The position numbers and the translations under genes are program-made. Below are positions 1-12,107 of a stretch of DNA of 64,000 nucleotides, one piece after another. The first letter of the stretch is position 1. Every line of letters begins with the position of its first letter. This DNA comes from Apus apus (Eukaryota > Chordata > Aves > Apodiformes > Apodidae), in NCBI RefSeq assembly GCF_020740795.1, contig NC_067294.1, positions 1 to 64,000 on the forward strand. Reading direction: 5' to 3'. Below the pieces are notes generated by a model that was not told the DNA's origin, did not search any database, and worked only from the letters and a program-made list of their open reading frames with translations.

Positions 1-100
1 GAGCCCTCAGGCGCCATTTTTCTGCCGGGCGGCGCCATATTTGTGCCGGGCACGACACTTCTGCGCATGCGCTGTTCTTCCTATGCAGTACCGCTTTCGG

Positions 101-114
101 CCAGGAGGGGGCAG
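101..114 (+). promoter_or_regulatory. CTCF-type motif, module 1
   Basis: CCAGGAGGGGGCAG fits the CTCF core. It lies 38 bp after the start of an NRF1 palindrome at 63. The same spacing recurs in the other two modules. Binding is inferred from the motif only. Confidence 0.6.
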
Positions 115-808
115 CAAAGACCGCTTCTGCGCATGCGCAGTGTGATCTGTTTCTTTAGCAACGTTCTACTGCGCATGCGCCAGTTTTCCCGCTGCCGCAC
201 AGCGCTATTGCGCATGCGCTGATCATTTCCGCCGTACAGGGCTCTGCCTACTGCGCATGCGCATTCCGTCCGCAACATAATTAAATAAAACATAATTTAA
301 AAAGGCCAAAAAACCACAAGCAAATGAAAAAACAGGCAAAACAGAACCTCTAATAAGCTACAAAAGCACCGACCGGCAGCGCCCGGTCGCCGGGAACAGA
401 GACCGCGGCACCGGCGGGGCGGGGACACGCTCGAGGAGCCCGGGGCGAGGCACCGAGACACCGCGTCAGCCCCGAGGCCTTCCCGCCTACGCGCGGGGAG
501 AGGGGCCGGAGCGATAAAGCGTAAACTACGGCAAAAAAACAAGAAAAAACGAGGAAAATCGAAAAAAAGCTACTGCGCATGCGCGAACCGCGCCAGAAGC
601 CCCCTTCCCCCCCCGCTTTTCGTCACGTGAACTGCCCTGACCAATCAGCTCGCAAGGGCAGTCTTTATCACGTGTAACGCAGGCAGCCAATCACGTCCTG
701 CGCTTCTGAAGTCTGCGGCGCCATTTTTCTGCCGGGCGCCGCCATCTTTTTGCCGGGCAAGCCACATCTGCGCATGCGTAGCTCTTTCGCTGCAGTACCG
801 CACTGCGG

Positions 809-822
809 CCAGCAGGTGGCAG
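809..822 (+). promoter_or_regulatory. CTCF-type motif, module 2
   Basis: CCAGCAGGTGGCAG matches the CTCF core at every constrained position. It is in the same orientation as the other two copies and 39 bp after the NRF1 palindrome at 770. Confidence 0.65.
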
Positions 823-1259
823 CAGACAACGCTCTTGCGCATGCGCAGTTTGTTTTTCTTTCCTTAAGCTTTAGTGCGCATGCGCTAGTTTTTCGGTGCC
901 GTACACCGCTGCTGCGCATGCGCGGACCATTTCCGCCGTACAGGGCTTTGCCTGTTGCGCATGCGCCGTCTCTCCGCAACAAAAATATTAAAAAAACAAA
1001 TAAAAAAAGGCCAAAAAACCCCAAGCAAATAAAATAACATGCCTGAATCGCGGCAGAACCCCTCTCTTTTCGTCAAGCGAACTGTCGCGACCCATCAGCT
1101 CGCACGGGGCAGCCTTTAGCTCGTGTAGCGCAGGCAGCCAATCACGTCGTGCTCTCCTGAGGCCTCAGGCGCCATTTTCCTGCCAGGCTCCGCCATCTTG
1201 GGGCCGGGCACGCCACTCCCGCGCATGCGCGGCCCCTGCCCTGCAGCGCCCGCCTCCGG

Positions 1260-1273
1260 CCAGCAGGGGACAG
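1260..1273 (+). promoter_or_regulatory. CTCF-type motif, module 3 (one core mismatch)
   Basis: CCAGCAGGGGACAG has A where the CTCF core normally has G (GGAC instead of GGGC/GGTGGC). It lies 39 bp after the NRF1 palindrome at 1221. It is probably a weakened copy of the same ancestral site. Confidence 0.45.
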
Positions 1274-1439
1274 CAGAGACCGCTGCACAAGCGCTCCCGC
1301 CCGGCCGCGCCGCAGCCCCGCGCTGCGAGCCCGGGGAGCAAAGAGCTGCTGAGGAATGAACCGCCCGCGCTAAGAGCCGCATCCCAACACACCCAACGCA
1401 CAAACACCGCAACCCACAGCCCTGCGGAGCTACAGCTTC

Positions 1440-2010
1440 AAGGTGGCTCCAATTAGGATTATAATCACAAAAAAAATGGAAATCATTGCCAAACAGTGGT
1501 TAGAAATGTGATAAATACGATTAGAGCTCACGAGGAAAAAATACAAGGTTGTCAACAGAGGCTGAACGACACCCCAGCCATTACTGGCAAAGTCTTATAA
1601 AATATGGAGGGATGGCTAGGGAATGATTGACCGGGGCTGGGCATGGGGCTGCGGGACCGCCTTGTCATCACCTCCTTCCAGACAGCTCAGCCACGCAAGA
1701 GGTGCTGCCCGGGGCATGTACAGTCAGATGTCTATGCAAAAAATAGTATCTTCCTAGCTATGGCAACACAGCTGTTACACGAATAGGGCATGAATCAAAC
1801 ACTGATCTGCACGTGCTTTTAGAACATCAGCTTTGACCTTTTTGGAAAAGGATTTCGAAGGGGTGCAAGTAGCACGCGGGTTTCTGAACGAAAACCTGAA
1901 ATCCCTGATTGTCATCGCTGCATTCAAAGGCTTTGACTCTTGAAGCAGTTTATGTCGCCAGCTGCAATGTTAGACATCCAGAGCTTGAAACCAGATTTCC
2001 TCACCAGGTG
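1440..2010. other. Non-coding stretch, nothing recognised
   Basis: AT-richer sequence following the CpG block. No open frame, RNA gene or repeat was recognised. Confidence 0.5.
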
Positions 2011-2015
2011 CTTCA

Positions 2016-2460
2016 TCAGCTTAAAAACAAGGGTACAAGAAAGGCTTTAAAGCGTCCTGAATGAAAGGGGCCGTAACATACGGTGTGACACACAGTTCGA
2101 ACCCAAACGGAACAGGGGACTCGAGCCCCGAACCACACCCCAAAAAAGCACCTTCGCCTTACCAGGGAACTTGCTCCGAGCTCTTCGGTTCGGGGGTCAG
2201 AGATTCTTCCCGAAAATCCCTCGCTGCCGGCTGCAGATGCTGCGATTCCCCGGATCCCTCGAGGTGCAGGAGCGCGGTCCCGTCTGGGTCGCCAAAGTAC
2301 AATCCGTAAAATCCGGTGGCAGAAAGAACCCTCCAATGCTTCCCTTGAGGTCCAAAGGCAGTCGTACCCCGCTTGTCACCTATTCTCACAGCCTCGCCCC
2401 CCCGCAGCCGTTCCTGTTTGCAGGTTTCAGCTCAAAGGCAACACCCTATTTCTGAGAATA
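2016..2460 (-). mobile_element. Possible endogenous retrovirus LTR end with primer-binding site and leader
   Basis: Read on the minus strand, a U5-like segment ends just before TTGGCGACCCAGACGGGACC at about 2279-2298. That has the form of a retroviral tRNA primer-binding site (TGG, then a GC-rich 18-mer); the LTR would lie to its right, up to about 2460. A GC-rich leader-like stretch follows to about 2016. Short frames are open on both strands, but none is recognisable as gag. The LTR's far end and any target-site duplication were not identified. A non-viral CpG-rich sequence remains possible. Confidence 0.35.
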
Positions 2461-2619
2461 AACCTAGGCATCTGCAGTGCCTTTTGTTTTACCCCGCCAG
2501 GCTTACCTAATTAGGTGAGTGTAATTGCCGAAAAAGAGCTCGCCAAGGTTTCCTGATAGATTTATTGCCATCAGCAGGAAAAGGGTAAGAACCTGCTTCA
2601 TAGGTTCTGCGACGTTTGA

Positions 2620-3606
2620 TCAAGTGTGCACAAAACAAAACCTGGCCATCCTGTACACGATCCTCACGAAGTGCCTCAAAAAGCGCAGCCTGATGTCAGC
2701 CGGGCTGCAGAGAAACGCGAGCTGCCGTTTAACCCCCGCGCCGGGAGCTCTGCGGGGTCTTGCAGAGCCCTCAGCAAAGGGCTCGTTTGCAGCGCTCGGT
2801 GCCCGGGAACCGGCTGCCCCAAAGTCCCGAGGGGCTCGTTGGTTTGATCGCTCATTGTTTTCTCCCCCCCGGGCTGGGCCGATGGCGCCAGGGAGGTGCT
2901 GGTTTGTCTGGCTGTGCTGCTGGGGGGGGTCTCTCCCCGAGCAGCCCCTCCCGGAGCCCCCCGGCCGCGGGGTGTGCGGGGGCAGCCGGGACCCCCGGCC
3001 CGGCCGTGCCGACCCCTGGGGAGCGGCAGCTGAAATTAACTGCATTTCGTTCAGGTGCCTTCTGCAATCTGGAACAGACCCAGCCCCTGCACCGCTCCGT
3101 GCTCTGGGAGCTGCTTTTCCCAGCGCTTCCCTGCGGGACGGGTGTCGGCAGCCGCCCCTGCCCGCAGCTGTGCCTGCAGTGCACAGCCCCCCTGCCCACC
3201 GAGGGCAGCCCAAGCCTGGAGTAAAAACTCGAGAGTTCCAGTGTTTCATAACATTCTGAAGATGATCGCTGTAAGGGTCAAAAAGAATTAGATCACCGAA
3301 AGAGTTCTTGCCTGTCTCCAAGTCATCTCCCAGGTACTGACTGGCATCATGATTCTGTTTGCATCCTGGAGTCATGTTCTTAAATAAATTGTGAATGAAA
3401 CTGTCAGTAAGTTTGTGACACCCTTTTCCAGACACTAGAAGAAAATATTGTTCACTTCTGGCTCCTTTACTGAAGCGGAGTAGTGAAAAGCCAAATGGCA
3501 TTGTGAAAAGTGTTCTCATGATGTGGCTGCAGGTGCCTCCTGCACCACCTGAAGCAAACCCGGGGTCATTCCAGCGTAACCTCTTATCAGTATGAAACCC
3601 TTGCAA
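2620..3606 (-). CDS. Unrecognised open reading frame, possibly one exon plus chance GC-rich extension
   Basis: A 328-codon frame is open on the minus strand. About the first 135 codons (3606 down to about 3200) have mixed composition and unforced codon use, with segments such as SFGDLILFDPYSDH and MKHWNSRVFTPG. The remainder runs through GC-rich DNA, is rich in Arg, Gly, Ala and Pro, and is probably open by chance. I recognise no family, signal peptide or membrane segment. No convincing splice acceptor bounds the 5' side. It could be an exon of an unannotated gene, a decayed retrocopy, or noise. Confidence 0.25.
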   Translation of the reverse strand: MQGFHTDKRLRWNDPGFASGGAGGTCSHIMRTLFTMPFGFSLLRFSKGARSEQYFLLVSGKGCHKLTDSFIHNLFKNMTPGCKQNHDASQYLGDDLETGKNSFGDLILFDPYSDHLQNVMKHWNSRVFTPGLGCPRWAGGLCTAGTAAGRGGCRHPSRREALGKAAPRARSGAGAGSVPDCRRHLNEMQLISAAAPQGSARPGRGSRLPPHTPRPGGSGRGCSGRDPPQQHSQTNQHLPGAIGPARGGENNERSNQRAPRDFGAAGSRAPSAANEPFAEGSARPRRAPGAGVKRQLAFLCSPADIRLRFLRHFVRIVYRMARFCFVHT

Positions 3607-3649
3607 CAGGTGTCTGTCTGCCCTTTATGAAAAATCTGCCAAGTTACTT

Positions 3650-6600
3650 AGCATCTTCAGAAATTAATGCACTAGAAAGTAAAGAAATCTGTTCCAGTCT
3701 ATAAAGGCAAATGGAAAAAATAAGGACATTGAGAGCTGGCTGTTTTCCAAGCTGCAGATTTGCCCTGCACTGAACAGGGCCTGCTGCTTGTTGCAAACGT
3801 GTGTGCATGGAGGAGTTGTAGAGAGGGATAAACATGTTTGTTGTGAAACCACCATGGTTTCTAAAACCGGCTGTTCAGCCACTACACAATAAAAAGGCAC
3901 CATCAGAAATTATTTGTCTCCTAAGGGTTCACACAACTCCTCCTCAGTGGCCTGAGCCGGGATTTTCCTCTGCAGGAGCTCAGGGACTGGGAGGGGAAGC
4001 AGCTGCTTCCTACCCGACCACGGCTGCGGGTGAGCAGAAGCTGCGGGAGCAGCAGGCTCCTCCCAGAGGCACCGTCCTGCTCCTCCCGGGTGCATGGAGT
4101 CCAGGAGTGACATCTGCTCCTCTGCCTGGTGACAGCCCTCACTGGGAGAGGCCTTTGGATGGAGAAGTCACCTGTCAGAGCTGGTGTAACAGCAGCCCAC
4201 CTAATCCATCCAGGTGGTTTAATTTTACCATTGACTTTATATCATTTAAATAAACTGCATTTATTTAAACCAAACCTGGCTCAGGAACTCCCTGTGCTGT
4301 AAATAGCTGGAAGCTGGGAAAGTACTCAGAAGAGGCCTGTGTTCCCACACTTTCTTAACTTCTGTTAAGGCATTAACTTGAGCTCTTGCCAGAGACAGAT
4401 GGGATGAAGCTTTGAGACAAACCCTCACAGATCCTTTTCTGGTGCTCTGGGTAAGGATGGGTGATTTCTGTGTACTACTGAAGTCTCTAGATTTGAAGCT
4501 CTTACCTAAACACTTCAGAAAGGCTTCAGGTCTGCCTGCTTAGGATCATGACACACAACTACCAAAGTATTTCATCCTTGCTGCATGGACAAAAGAAAGG
4601 ACCATCTGAAGTGCAAGCTGGAAGGTGTCCGTGACTTCAAGTCTCTTCTGGAATCTATTGATACTCCTCTGTAACATCCCGGAAATAAGCTCCTGAATCT
4701 AACTGTGTTGCATGAAAATGTCTTTTGCACCTGCTGCTTCCCCAGAAAGGCTCAAGGGACAGACTATTTCCCCTCTACGGCTATGACCTTGTATGTATCT
4801 CTGAGGAGGCCGGGGGGCAACATCAGTGATTTTATTTGGATAGAAAAAAAGTTTCAAGAGAAAAACCACCTTACAGAACGTGATGATCCCACACAGGTTT
4901 TGGCAACAAGGTCCTGGCAGTGTGGCAGCAGCCACTGCCCATGGCCAAGTCCTCCTCCCCTGGCACCTGCTGCCTCCTGCCAGCACTTGTGCAGCCACAG
5001 CTCAGGGCCCTGGTGGCACCAGCCACCCCTCCAGCAGATCCTACCCCACATCCCGTGCTTGGTGGAACGTCATCAGCATTTGCTGTCAGCAACAAGCACT
5101 GAAAAAACCCCAAAGTAATACCAGGTGACAACTTAATTGATTGCCAAGTCAAATAGATTTGGGATGGTTAAAAGAGACACATCTAAGCCACCACCCCCAC
5201 CTGCTTCCCAGGCTCCACTTCACTCCATCATTACCCATCCCTCTATGTCCTCCCCCACTGAGTGGCACACAGGGCTGGGGAACGGGGCTGGGGATCAGTT
5301 CAGAACACTTTGCCTCTGCTGCTCCTTCCTGTTCCTGCTCTTCCCTTTCTCCAGCATGGATCTGTTCCCCAGGAATACAGCCTTTCGCAAACTGCTCCGG
5401 CGTGGCTCCTTCCAATGGGCTGCACTCCTTCCCAAACTGATCCAGCACAGATTCCCCCTTCTGATTTTTACATTGGAGAGGAAAGGAGAGTTCCAAGTGC
5501 TCTGGAGTCAGTGTCTGGTGATGGAATTGCCCTCCACTGCCAAGGGAAGCATTTACATGACGTTATCTGTGGACAGACCTTTGCCTTGCAAACCTCCTTT
5601 ATCACAGCAGCTCTGGGCACTGGCTCTGTGGGGGTTAAAGCTCAGATGGAAGTCCTGGCTCCCCACCGGTTCCCCCCATCCTCCCCCAGAAGCAACAAGT
5701 GGATTTCTGTAGGTCCTGGGTGAAACACTCGGGGACACAGGATCTGCCATCAGCTTGGGTAAAATGAAATACCCCTGAGATGTGACAGGTCCAATCTCCT
5801 TGTCCAGTGCCCCCAAGACAGGTCAGGAACATCTATAGGAAAACATTTCTGCAAAACAGGAAAAGAACCTCCCTGGACTAAGGCAATGGATCTGTATTTG
5901 GAGTCTTCCTTCTATTATTTGACTTTTTATGGACTTCAGTGAAAGCTTTGCCAACTATAGATCATCAGAGTGAGCCATAGCTGATGTGCATTAGAAAAAC
6001 CACAAATGAACAAAAAATGCAATAAACCAAAATAAGACCAACAACAACAACAAAAAACCCCAGCTTGGTTTCACTTTTTTAGTTTCCACAAGTGAGGAGA
6101 AAACACAACTGGCTGTTGGTGACTGGAACCAGAGAGTCCAGCTGTTCACCTCATGCACTGATGACCAGACATGTCCTTTTCTCTGTCCCTGAAAAAGGGA
6201 ACACTGGAAGTGCAGATTTCTGCAGTGTTTACGCTCCCGGTTTAGGACACTGAAGAACCCAGCAGCCTGAATAGGTTCTCCCTGCGGGCCTTACTGGTCT
6301 GAGCAAAAGAACTTGAAATACTTGCAGAGCTGTTAGTCCTTCTAAGAAAGAAAAGAACAGTTGAAGATTTCTTGATGTATCCCCTTTGTCATTTAAACCA
6401 TTTGCCAGGGGCTCCTGCATCTGTAATTTCTGAGAGCATTGTTGGGCTGTCCTCAAAAAAAGAGCCACAGCTCTTGCTGCCCTTGTCACCTACTTGTGAT
6501 TCTATGTTGGGATTTCTCTCCTAGAAGTAAAACAAAGATATTTTTTTAGTAGTGAGACAGCCACACCTTGCCCGAATTCTTTCAGGCCTCTCAGAACAAC

Positions 6601-9600
6601 CCCCCCTGGGGTGCACTCAGGCTGCAAGTCAACTTATCTGTGTTTTCCTGATAAATCTGGCTGTGCAGTAAACTTGGGTTTGGGGAAAGACCATGTATGG
6701 GGCAGTTACGAGTCTGATAATGTCGATACTGCAGGCACCTTCCAGGAATCCATCTGTTGAGATGCTAATGATTCATCGGGAGTTCTGGTTAAAAAAAAAG
6801 GAAAAAAGAAAAGGAAAAAAAAATTGCCTGGAATTTGCGACTGAATGATACTTACAGAGATACCTGCTGCAGTTTTCCTTCCCGGGACATGTTTTTAACA
6901 GGCGACAGACAATTTAGCTTTGCCTCATCAGATCACTCTGAGGATGTCACTGTGAAGAAGAAAGATCTGCCAAATAATGACGAGCTGTTTCACTGGCATG
7001 GTCTTTCAGACAGTACAGCACCACCTGTCCAGATCAGCCTGTCGGGTAGAAACTAGTCTTTTATCTTTGATGGCCCCCTTCTCCAGGGCAGGGGTGCTGG
7101 GGCAGGCAGGAGCCCCCCCAGGAGGGGGCAGGCAGGTCCTGCATGCCCTGGAGCGGGACCAGCAGCAGCTGTTACAGGGCCCAATACTGGACAGCCCCAA
7201 AAGCAGGTGTCCTCAGGGCAAGGTCCAGCAGCTGGACCAGGCTGAGTGAGGCCATCCCTGCTCCCTGACCAAAAGGCACAAAAAGCACTTGGATGGCAAG
7301 AGCCTTTCTGGCTGGGGGAACCCGACTGCGTGGGAAGGAGGGACAGCCTGCAGCCTTCCTCCTCCTCACTGCAGACAGTGAACCGAGCAGGGTGGACACG
7401 GGTGTCGAGGTGACCCCCCGAGGGCAGGGCTTTCTGGGCAGGGGCTGTTGTCACAGGGGGGCTATGGTACCATCTCCTGTTGCCATCACCCCTCATGGGT
7501 ACTCGGGCTAGAGGTGGCCCCAGGGATGGAAGATCCCAGGGGCCTGGTGCCTGCTCCACTGTCACAGCTCAGGGCACCCGGGGCCAGCCCCAGGGTGGCA
7601 GCAGGTTCCTGCATCCCGTGCCCAGAGGGACGCAGCTCCCTCCAGGTGAGCTGCTCCGCACAGGAGCTGAGCCACCTGCAGGGAGAGGATCCCTGCTGGC
7701 AAAACCTCCCGCAGGAGACCAGGCCCAACAACGAGCTGCCTCCTGCCTTTGTGGGTTTATTTTTTCTCCTGAGCTCTCAGAAACCACATTTGCTCTCTCC
7801 TCAAGCCAGGCCCGGGAAGGCTGCTGGGACAGCAGCAACACATGGGTTCCTGATCAATCGATGTGAAGCAAAGAGCTGCAGCAGCAGGGAAGCAGGCAGA
7901 TACATCAACACACTTCCAGACAAGCCCAGCAAGTGTTGCTTTCCAGGTACCTATGTCCTGTTCCTCACAGCACATCCAGCTCCAGAATTCTTCTATTATA
8001 AGGGAACTAATTTTATTTTTTTTTTCCTGCTCAAAATATTAGTAGGCACCAAATCAAGACAACTCAGACTGTTCCTCAGCTCTTACCAAGGTTCACTGGC
8101 AACCAACCCAGCACTTCTGCCACCCACTCTCTGGTCACTGTGCTATTTTTGCCAAACATAGAAAGAATTTTTTAAGCAAAACCTGAAGCAGACATGTAGC
8201 AATGAGGAATTCAGAAAAACACATTGAATTTTAATCATTATGTGCAACTAACACAGAGCCTAGTAATGGTAATTTTGGGCCTCTCTAATTGACTTATTTA
8301 TAACAACTCAAGATATAAAAGAAAAAAAGGAAATAAATTAGATCTTAAGTGATCTTAAGAAGAGGACATAGGGAAAAGCTAAACAAATTCCAGTTTCAAT
8401 GAAAATAATTCAATCATTCCAACATTTTATTGACAGCTTCCCATCCTTTATCAACTGACTCCTCTGGTCTCCAAGCAGATGTTATTCACTGCCAAACTGA
8501 AAAAGAAAAAAAAAAAAAGTAATTCTACTTCAGTATAACAATGCAAAGTTCCATAAATAAATGAAAACATTTGACCTCCAGGCACAAGAGGTGTCAGTGA
8601 AAATGCCATGAAAGCTGCATTTTAATTTGTCCACTTAATTTCTCTAGGAAGAACCACCCAAGGTCGCCTGCAATTAGAAGAGCTTTGAATTCTGCTGTTG
8701 AGGGGGAGAAAATAAGAAAAGGATTACCTCAGCAGCAGTCTGCAAGTCTGTGTAATGCATCTGAGCTGCAGAGAGAGAAGCTGCATCTTGAACCATTCCT
8801 CCAGAGCCTCATCTGTGGACCTACTTACCTTTTAACTGACAAAGTGAAAATGTACCTGTCAGTACAGCATAAGAAAAGACTGTTTCTGTTCTTCAGGTGC
8901 TTTCAACCTGATCCTGAAGAAGTCATTTAGGGGGAACAGCTGAATGTGATTGAGGAACCTCAACACTTTTGAGGGCAATAGGACCAGATATTGAACAGTG
9001 CATGGATAAGTTTCAAGCTACTACAAAACCAGGATGAAATAAATGAATCATACAGAGCTTTGGGAAACAAGTACATACAAACAGAATGCATAAATCTGCA
9101 TACATGCAAATCAGTCAGGAAACCATGAGAGAGGTATCATGTCATCCCTTGAGCTTTGCTTTTGCTCCCCTTTCAAAGATGCTCTGTACAACAACTGCCC
9201 ATCTCACAGGAGTTTATGGTGAGTCTGATTTGCATCATGCTATTTACCACTGTGCACAGCTCCCTTGCAGAAAGTTAAGAGAAAACCTGGAGATGGCTGT
9301 AGCTACAGCAAGCACCTAACACTGCCTAGAAGTCCATGACATGCAGAAATATTGAATGTATTTTTACCTTAAGTTCCAGCTTTTGTTACTGTCACTCTGG
9401 CATCTTCCTCAAAAGAGGAGGAGAAAAGATCTTGGAGAAAATGCAGGAGCAGGGAAAGTGTGAAGGAGATGTGAACACACAACAGCAGACCTTTGCTGGG
9501 AGACAGAGGGGGGTGTTTAAACCTCCTGCTGAGATTCCCACTGATCCCTACTGAAGGTAGAAGAGCTGGAACCAGCTATCAGGCTCCAGGCAGCCAGGGA

Positions 9601-11330
9601 AAATTGTTGTAGCACTCAGTAAATGACATGCTCTTCCAGGTAAATTTCTCTTTCCATTTCTCCCTACCCCCAGTCCCCCAACAAATTCTGGAAAATCGTT
9701 ATTTAAAATTGTTAACAGAATACTTTGGAAGTGCAGACTAATATTTCCAATATGTTTTTCTAGCCTCTTTTATTAATGTATTTTTTGGTACTAAAGTTTT
9801 TGTAAACTAAAGTCTGCTAGCTCTACTAAAGATGGAGATATTTTTACTACAACAGAATTAATTTCTCCCCACACCAACTGGCACATATTAAAGTAACCCA
9901 TACTGCCTCCTAGGACCAGAACTTTTTGCTTTACATACCTGTAAGTTTTTCTACATGAAGAACTAAACCAAGTAAGGCAATACTGTTATATAAATAAAAA
10001 ACTATTTATGTAACATTAAAATACTCTCAGGTCTCTGTATCTTCTCTTAATCCGATTTAAAAAGTTTATCTTGGAATATAGTTCATCCTAATTTATGCAT
10101 GTTACCTTTTCTTGGGTTTCACTGAGATAAGCTTCCTGGAGTTGATTTTCCACATAAGTCACTCTTAGTCATGTAAAATCTATTAAAAAAAAAAAAAAAA
10201 AAAGAAACGGAAAATCCCAGCAGTTCAGCTGATAAGACTGCTCAGAGACCATAGAACCCCACTGGGTAAAGAAATGCATCAGCTGAGATCAGTTTTGAAT
10301 TGTTGCATTTAAGGCACAGAATGTATATGGGGAATTTAACTTGTCCCTATAATAAGCAGAACACTGAAACTCACTGAGCTACTTCAGAGTTTCACATTTC
10401 ATTATGCATTTTCCTCTTCTGTCATGAGACAGAGGAGCAGAACCTCCTCAGCTGTCTTTTCCACACTGCTTTTGTCAAGCCAAACCACAGAGAGAAGTCC
10501 TAATCCATGTCTTCCAATGCCATATGGTCATAGGATCCCTTATCCTGACATCCACTTCCTTCTTTGGTTGTAACTTGTTAGTGATTTCCAGAAGAAACTC
10601 TAATTTTCTCATCATTACAATCTTATTAATTACCACACTTACACTTGGGAATGTCTTCCCTGGTTGCTTTCTGCATAAAGATGAGTATTTTAACTGCATC
10701 TTCCAGTCCAAGTTCAAATTAACACCTCAGATCATGCACCTTAGGCAGAAAAATAAGGAAAACAGCAAAGCTCCAGAAATTAAAGATGGGATTTACCTCT
10801 GGCAGGTTTCCAACAATTGAAAGGGAGTATGAGAAATATTTGTTCAGCATCTGAACACACCGGTGGCTGGTATCTGCTTCAGGTGTCATGGTCAGTCTGC
10901 CTTGGGATTCCTCCAGCAAGTTCCTAGGAAATCAGGGGTATTTCCAGGAGGCTTGCCCAACACAGCCAGGTTTTAATTGATTAGCAACAAGTGTCACTTT
11001 TTCAAATAAATAAATCTTATAAATAAATCTGTGAAGTTCTCAAATTGTTCACAATTGTTTTTCCATCAATATTCTGAGTGCTGGTTTTTCTATCAGTTTG
11101 CTTACATTTAAAAAAAGGCTGGGAAACTGTTTGAGAAGCAGTACAAAAAACATTTGAGGCCAAAAAAATCATTACCAATTGCAACAAAAGAGAAGTTTGG
11201 TACTTTCCACCAAGTCCATTCACAAGCACAGATCAGGTCACCACTACTTGTATGTCTCCATCTTAGACAAAGAAAAGCATTTTGTGAAGAAACGGCTTCT
11301 TAGCAGGAAGAAGCCAACCTACACCAGGCT
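3650..11330. other. Long intergenic stretch without a recognised gene
   Basis: No frame here resembles a known protein. A purine-rich low-complexity run lies at about 6789-6823 and an A-tract at about 10183-10204. The 2.2-5.7 kb and 7.0-7.8 kb parts are GC-richer, which explains the longer chance ORFs on both strands. No CR1 3' end, tRNA or other RNA gene was seen. Confidence 0.5.
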
Positions 11331-12107
11331 CTAAGTGTTATGCAGCTCTTCACTCAATGCGATAGGAAAGCTTAGGTTCTGTGGCAGGTCCCTCATGCAC
11401 TGGGAAACACTTGGACCTGGAGGGGAAGCAAGTCTCTCCCATGCTGACAGCCTGGAACCATGGGGGAAGAGGATGACATGCGGGACCGGCACGGAGGTGG
11501 GAATCCTGCATCACTTCACTCACATGCTGACTGTGAGAGGATGCAGAAGGTGCTCTGGGGCCTTCCCAAATCTCTCCAGAGTCCTGACCACAAGCTGCCA
11601 AGCTGCTGTTTGTCTCTGGAAATGCAATGCACAGCACCAGGCCATCCTGAACCATCCAGGCAGGTACCCCAGGGGACTAGGAGGGCTTGTGTACCACCTA
11701 TGAACACAACCAAGGGATGCTCCTAAAACAACTGACAACATGACACCTGAAAAACACCTGCTACTTCAGCCCAATAGTCACTGCTCACGTCCCCCGAGTC
11801 ACCTGCAGTGCTGATGTCCTGCTCTGCTCCTGGCTTTGTGCCTCCAAAATAAAAACCCCAACACCTAGAAGGCAGCCAACACAGCCACCACTTGCTTCTT
11901 CCCTCCAACACCGTCAGCCAAGTCACCTTCCAGCACTCTTGCTCCCTCCGTGCCTTTTGGCTTGTCCCTCTGCATAACACAGCCCCTCAAACCTGCTGCT
12001 TCAGCACCCCATCCATCACTCACCTTGCCAGAGGCCGCTCTGCTGACAACATCTCGCTTCACACTTGGATTTGCACCCAGAAAATCCAGCCAGAGAAGCT
12101 CAAGCTT

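Larger units (their letters stand above)
1..1400. promoter_or_regulatory. CpG-rich promoter-like block of three repeated modules with NRF1 palindromes
   Basis: The block holds three diverged copies of one module, at roughly 1-600, 600-1040 and 1041-1400. Each has a GCCATTTT element (YY1-like; GCCGCCATCTT at about 740), then an NRF1-type palindrome, then a CTCF-type motif 38-39 bp later. Copies 2 and 3 also have CCAAT boxes (641, 687, 1137), and copy 2 has CACGTG E-boxes (624, 669). Twelve GCGCATGCGC or GCGCATGCGT sites start at 63, 129, 171, 210, 253, 575, 770, 837, 876, 914, 957 and 1221. The A-rich stretch AAAAAGGCCAAAAAACC recurs near 300 and 1004, ending copies 1 and 2. These are classic parts of a TATA-less housekeeping promoter. 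No clear splice donor or first coding exon is visible, so direction and target gene are unknown. A gene off the left edge is possible. Confidence 0.75.

Noticed and set aside
63-966. GCGCATGCGC repeats as a CRISPR-like or satellite array
   Set aside because: The palindromes are irregularly spaced inside larger promoter-like modules with CCAAT, YY1 and CTCF motifs. NRF1 sites explain them better in a vertebrate genome.
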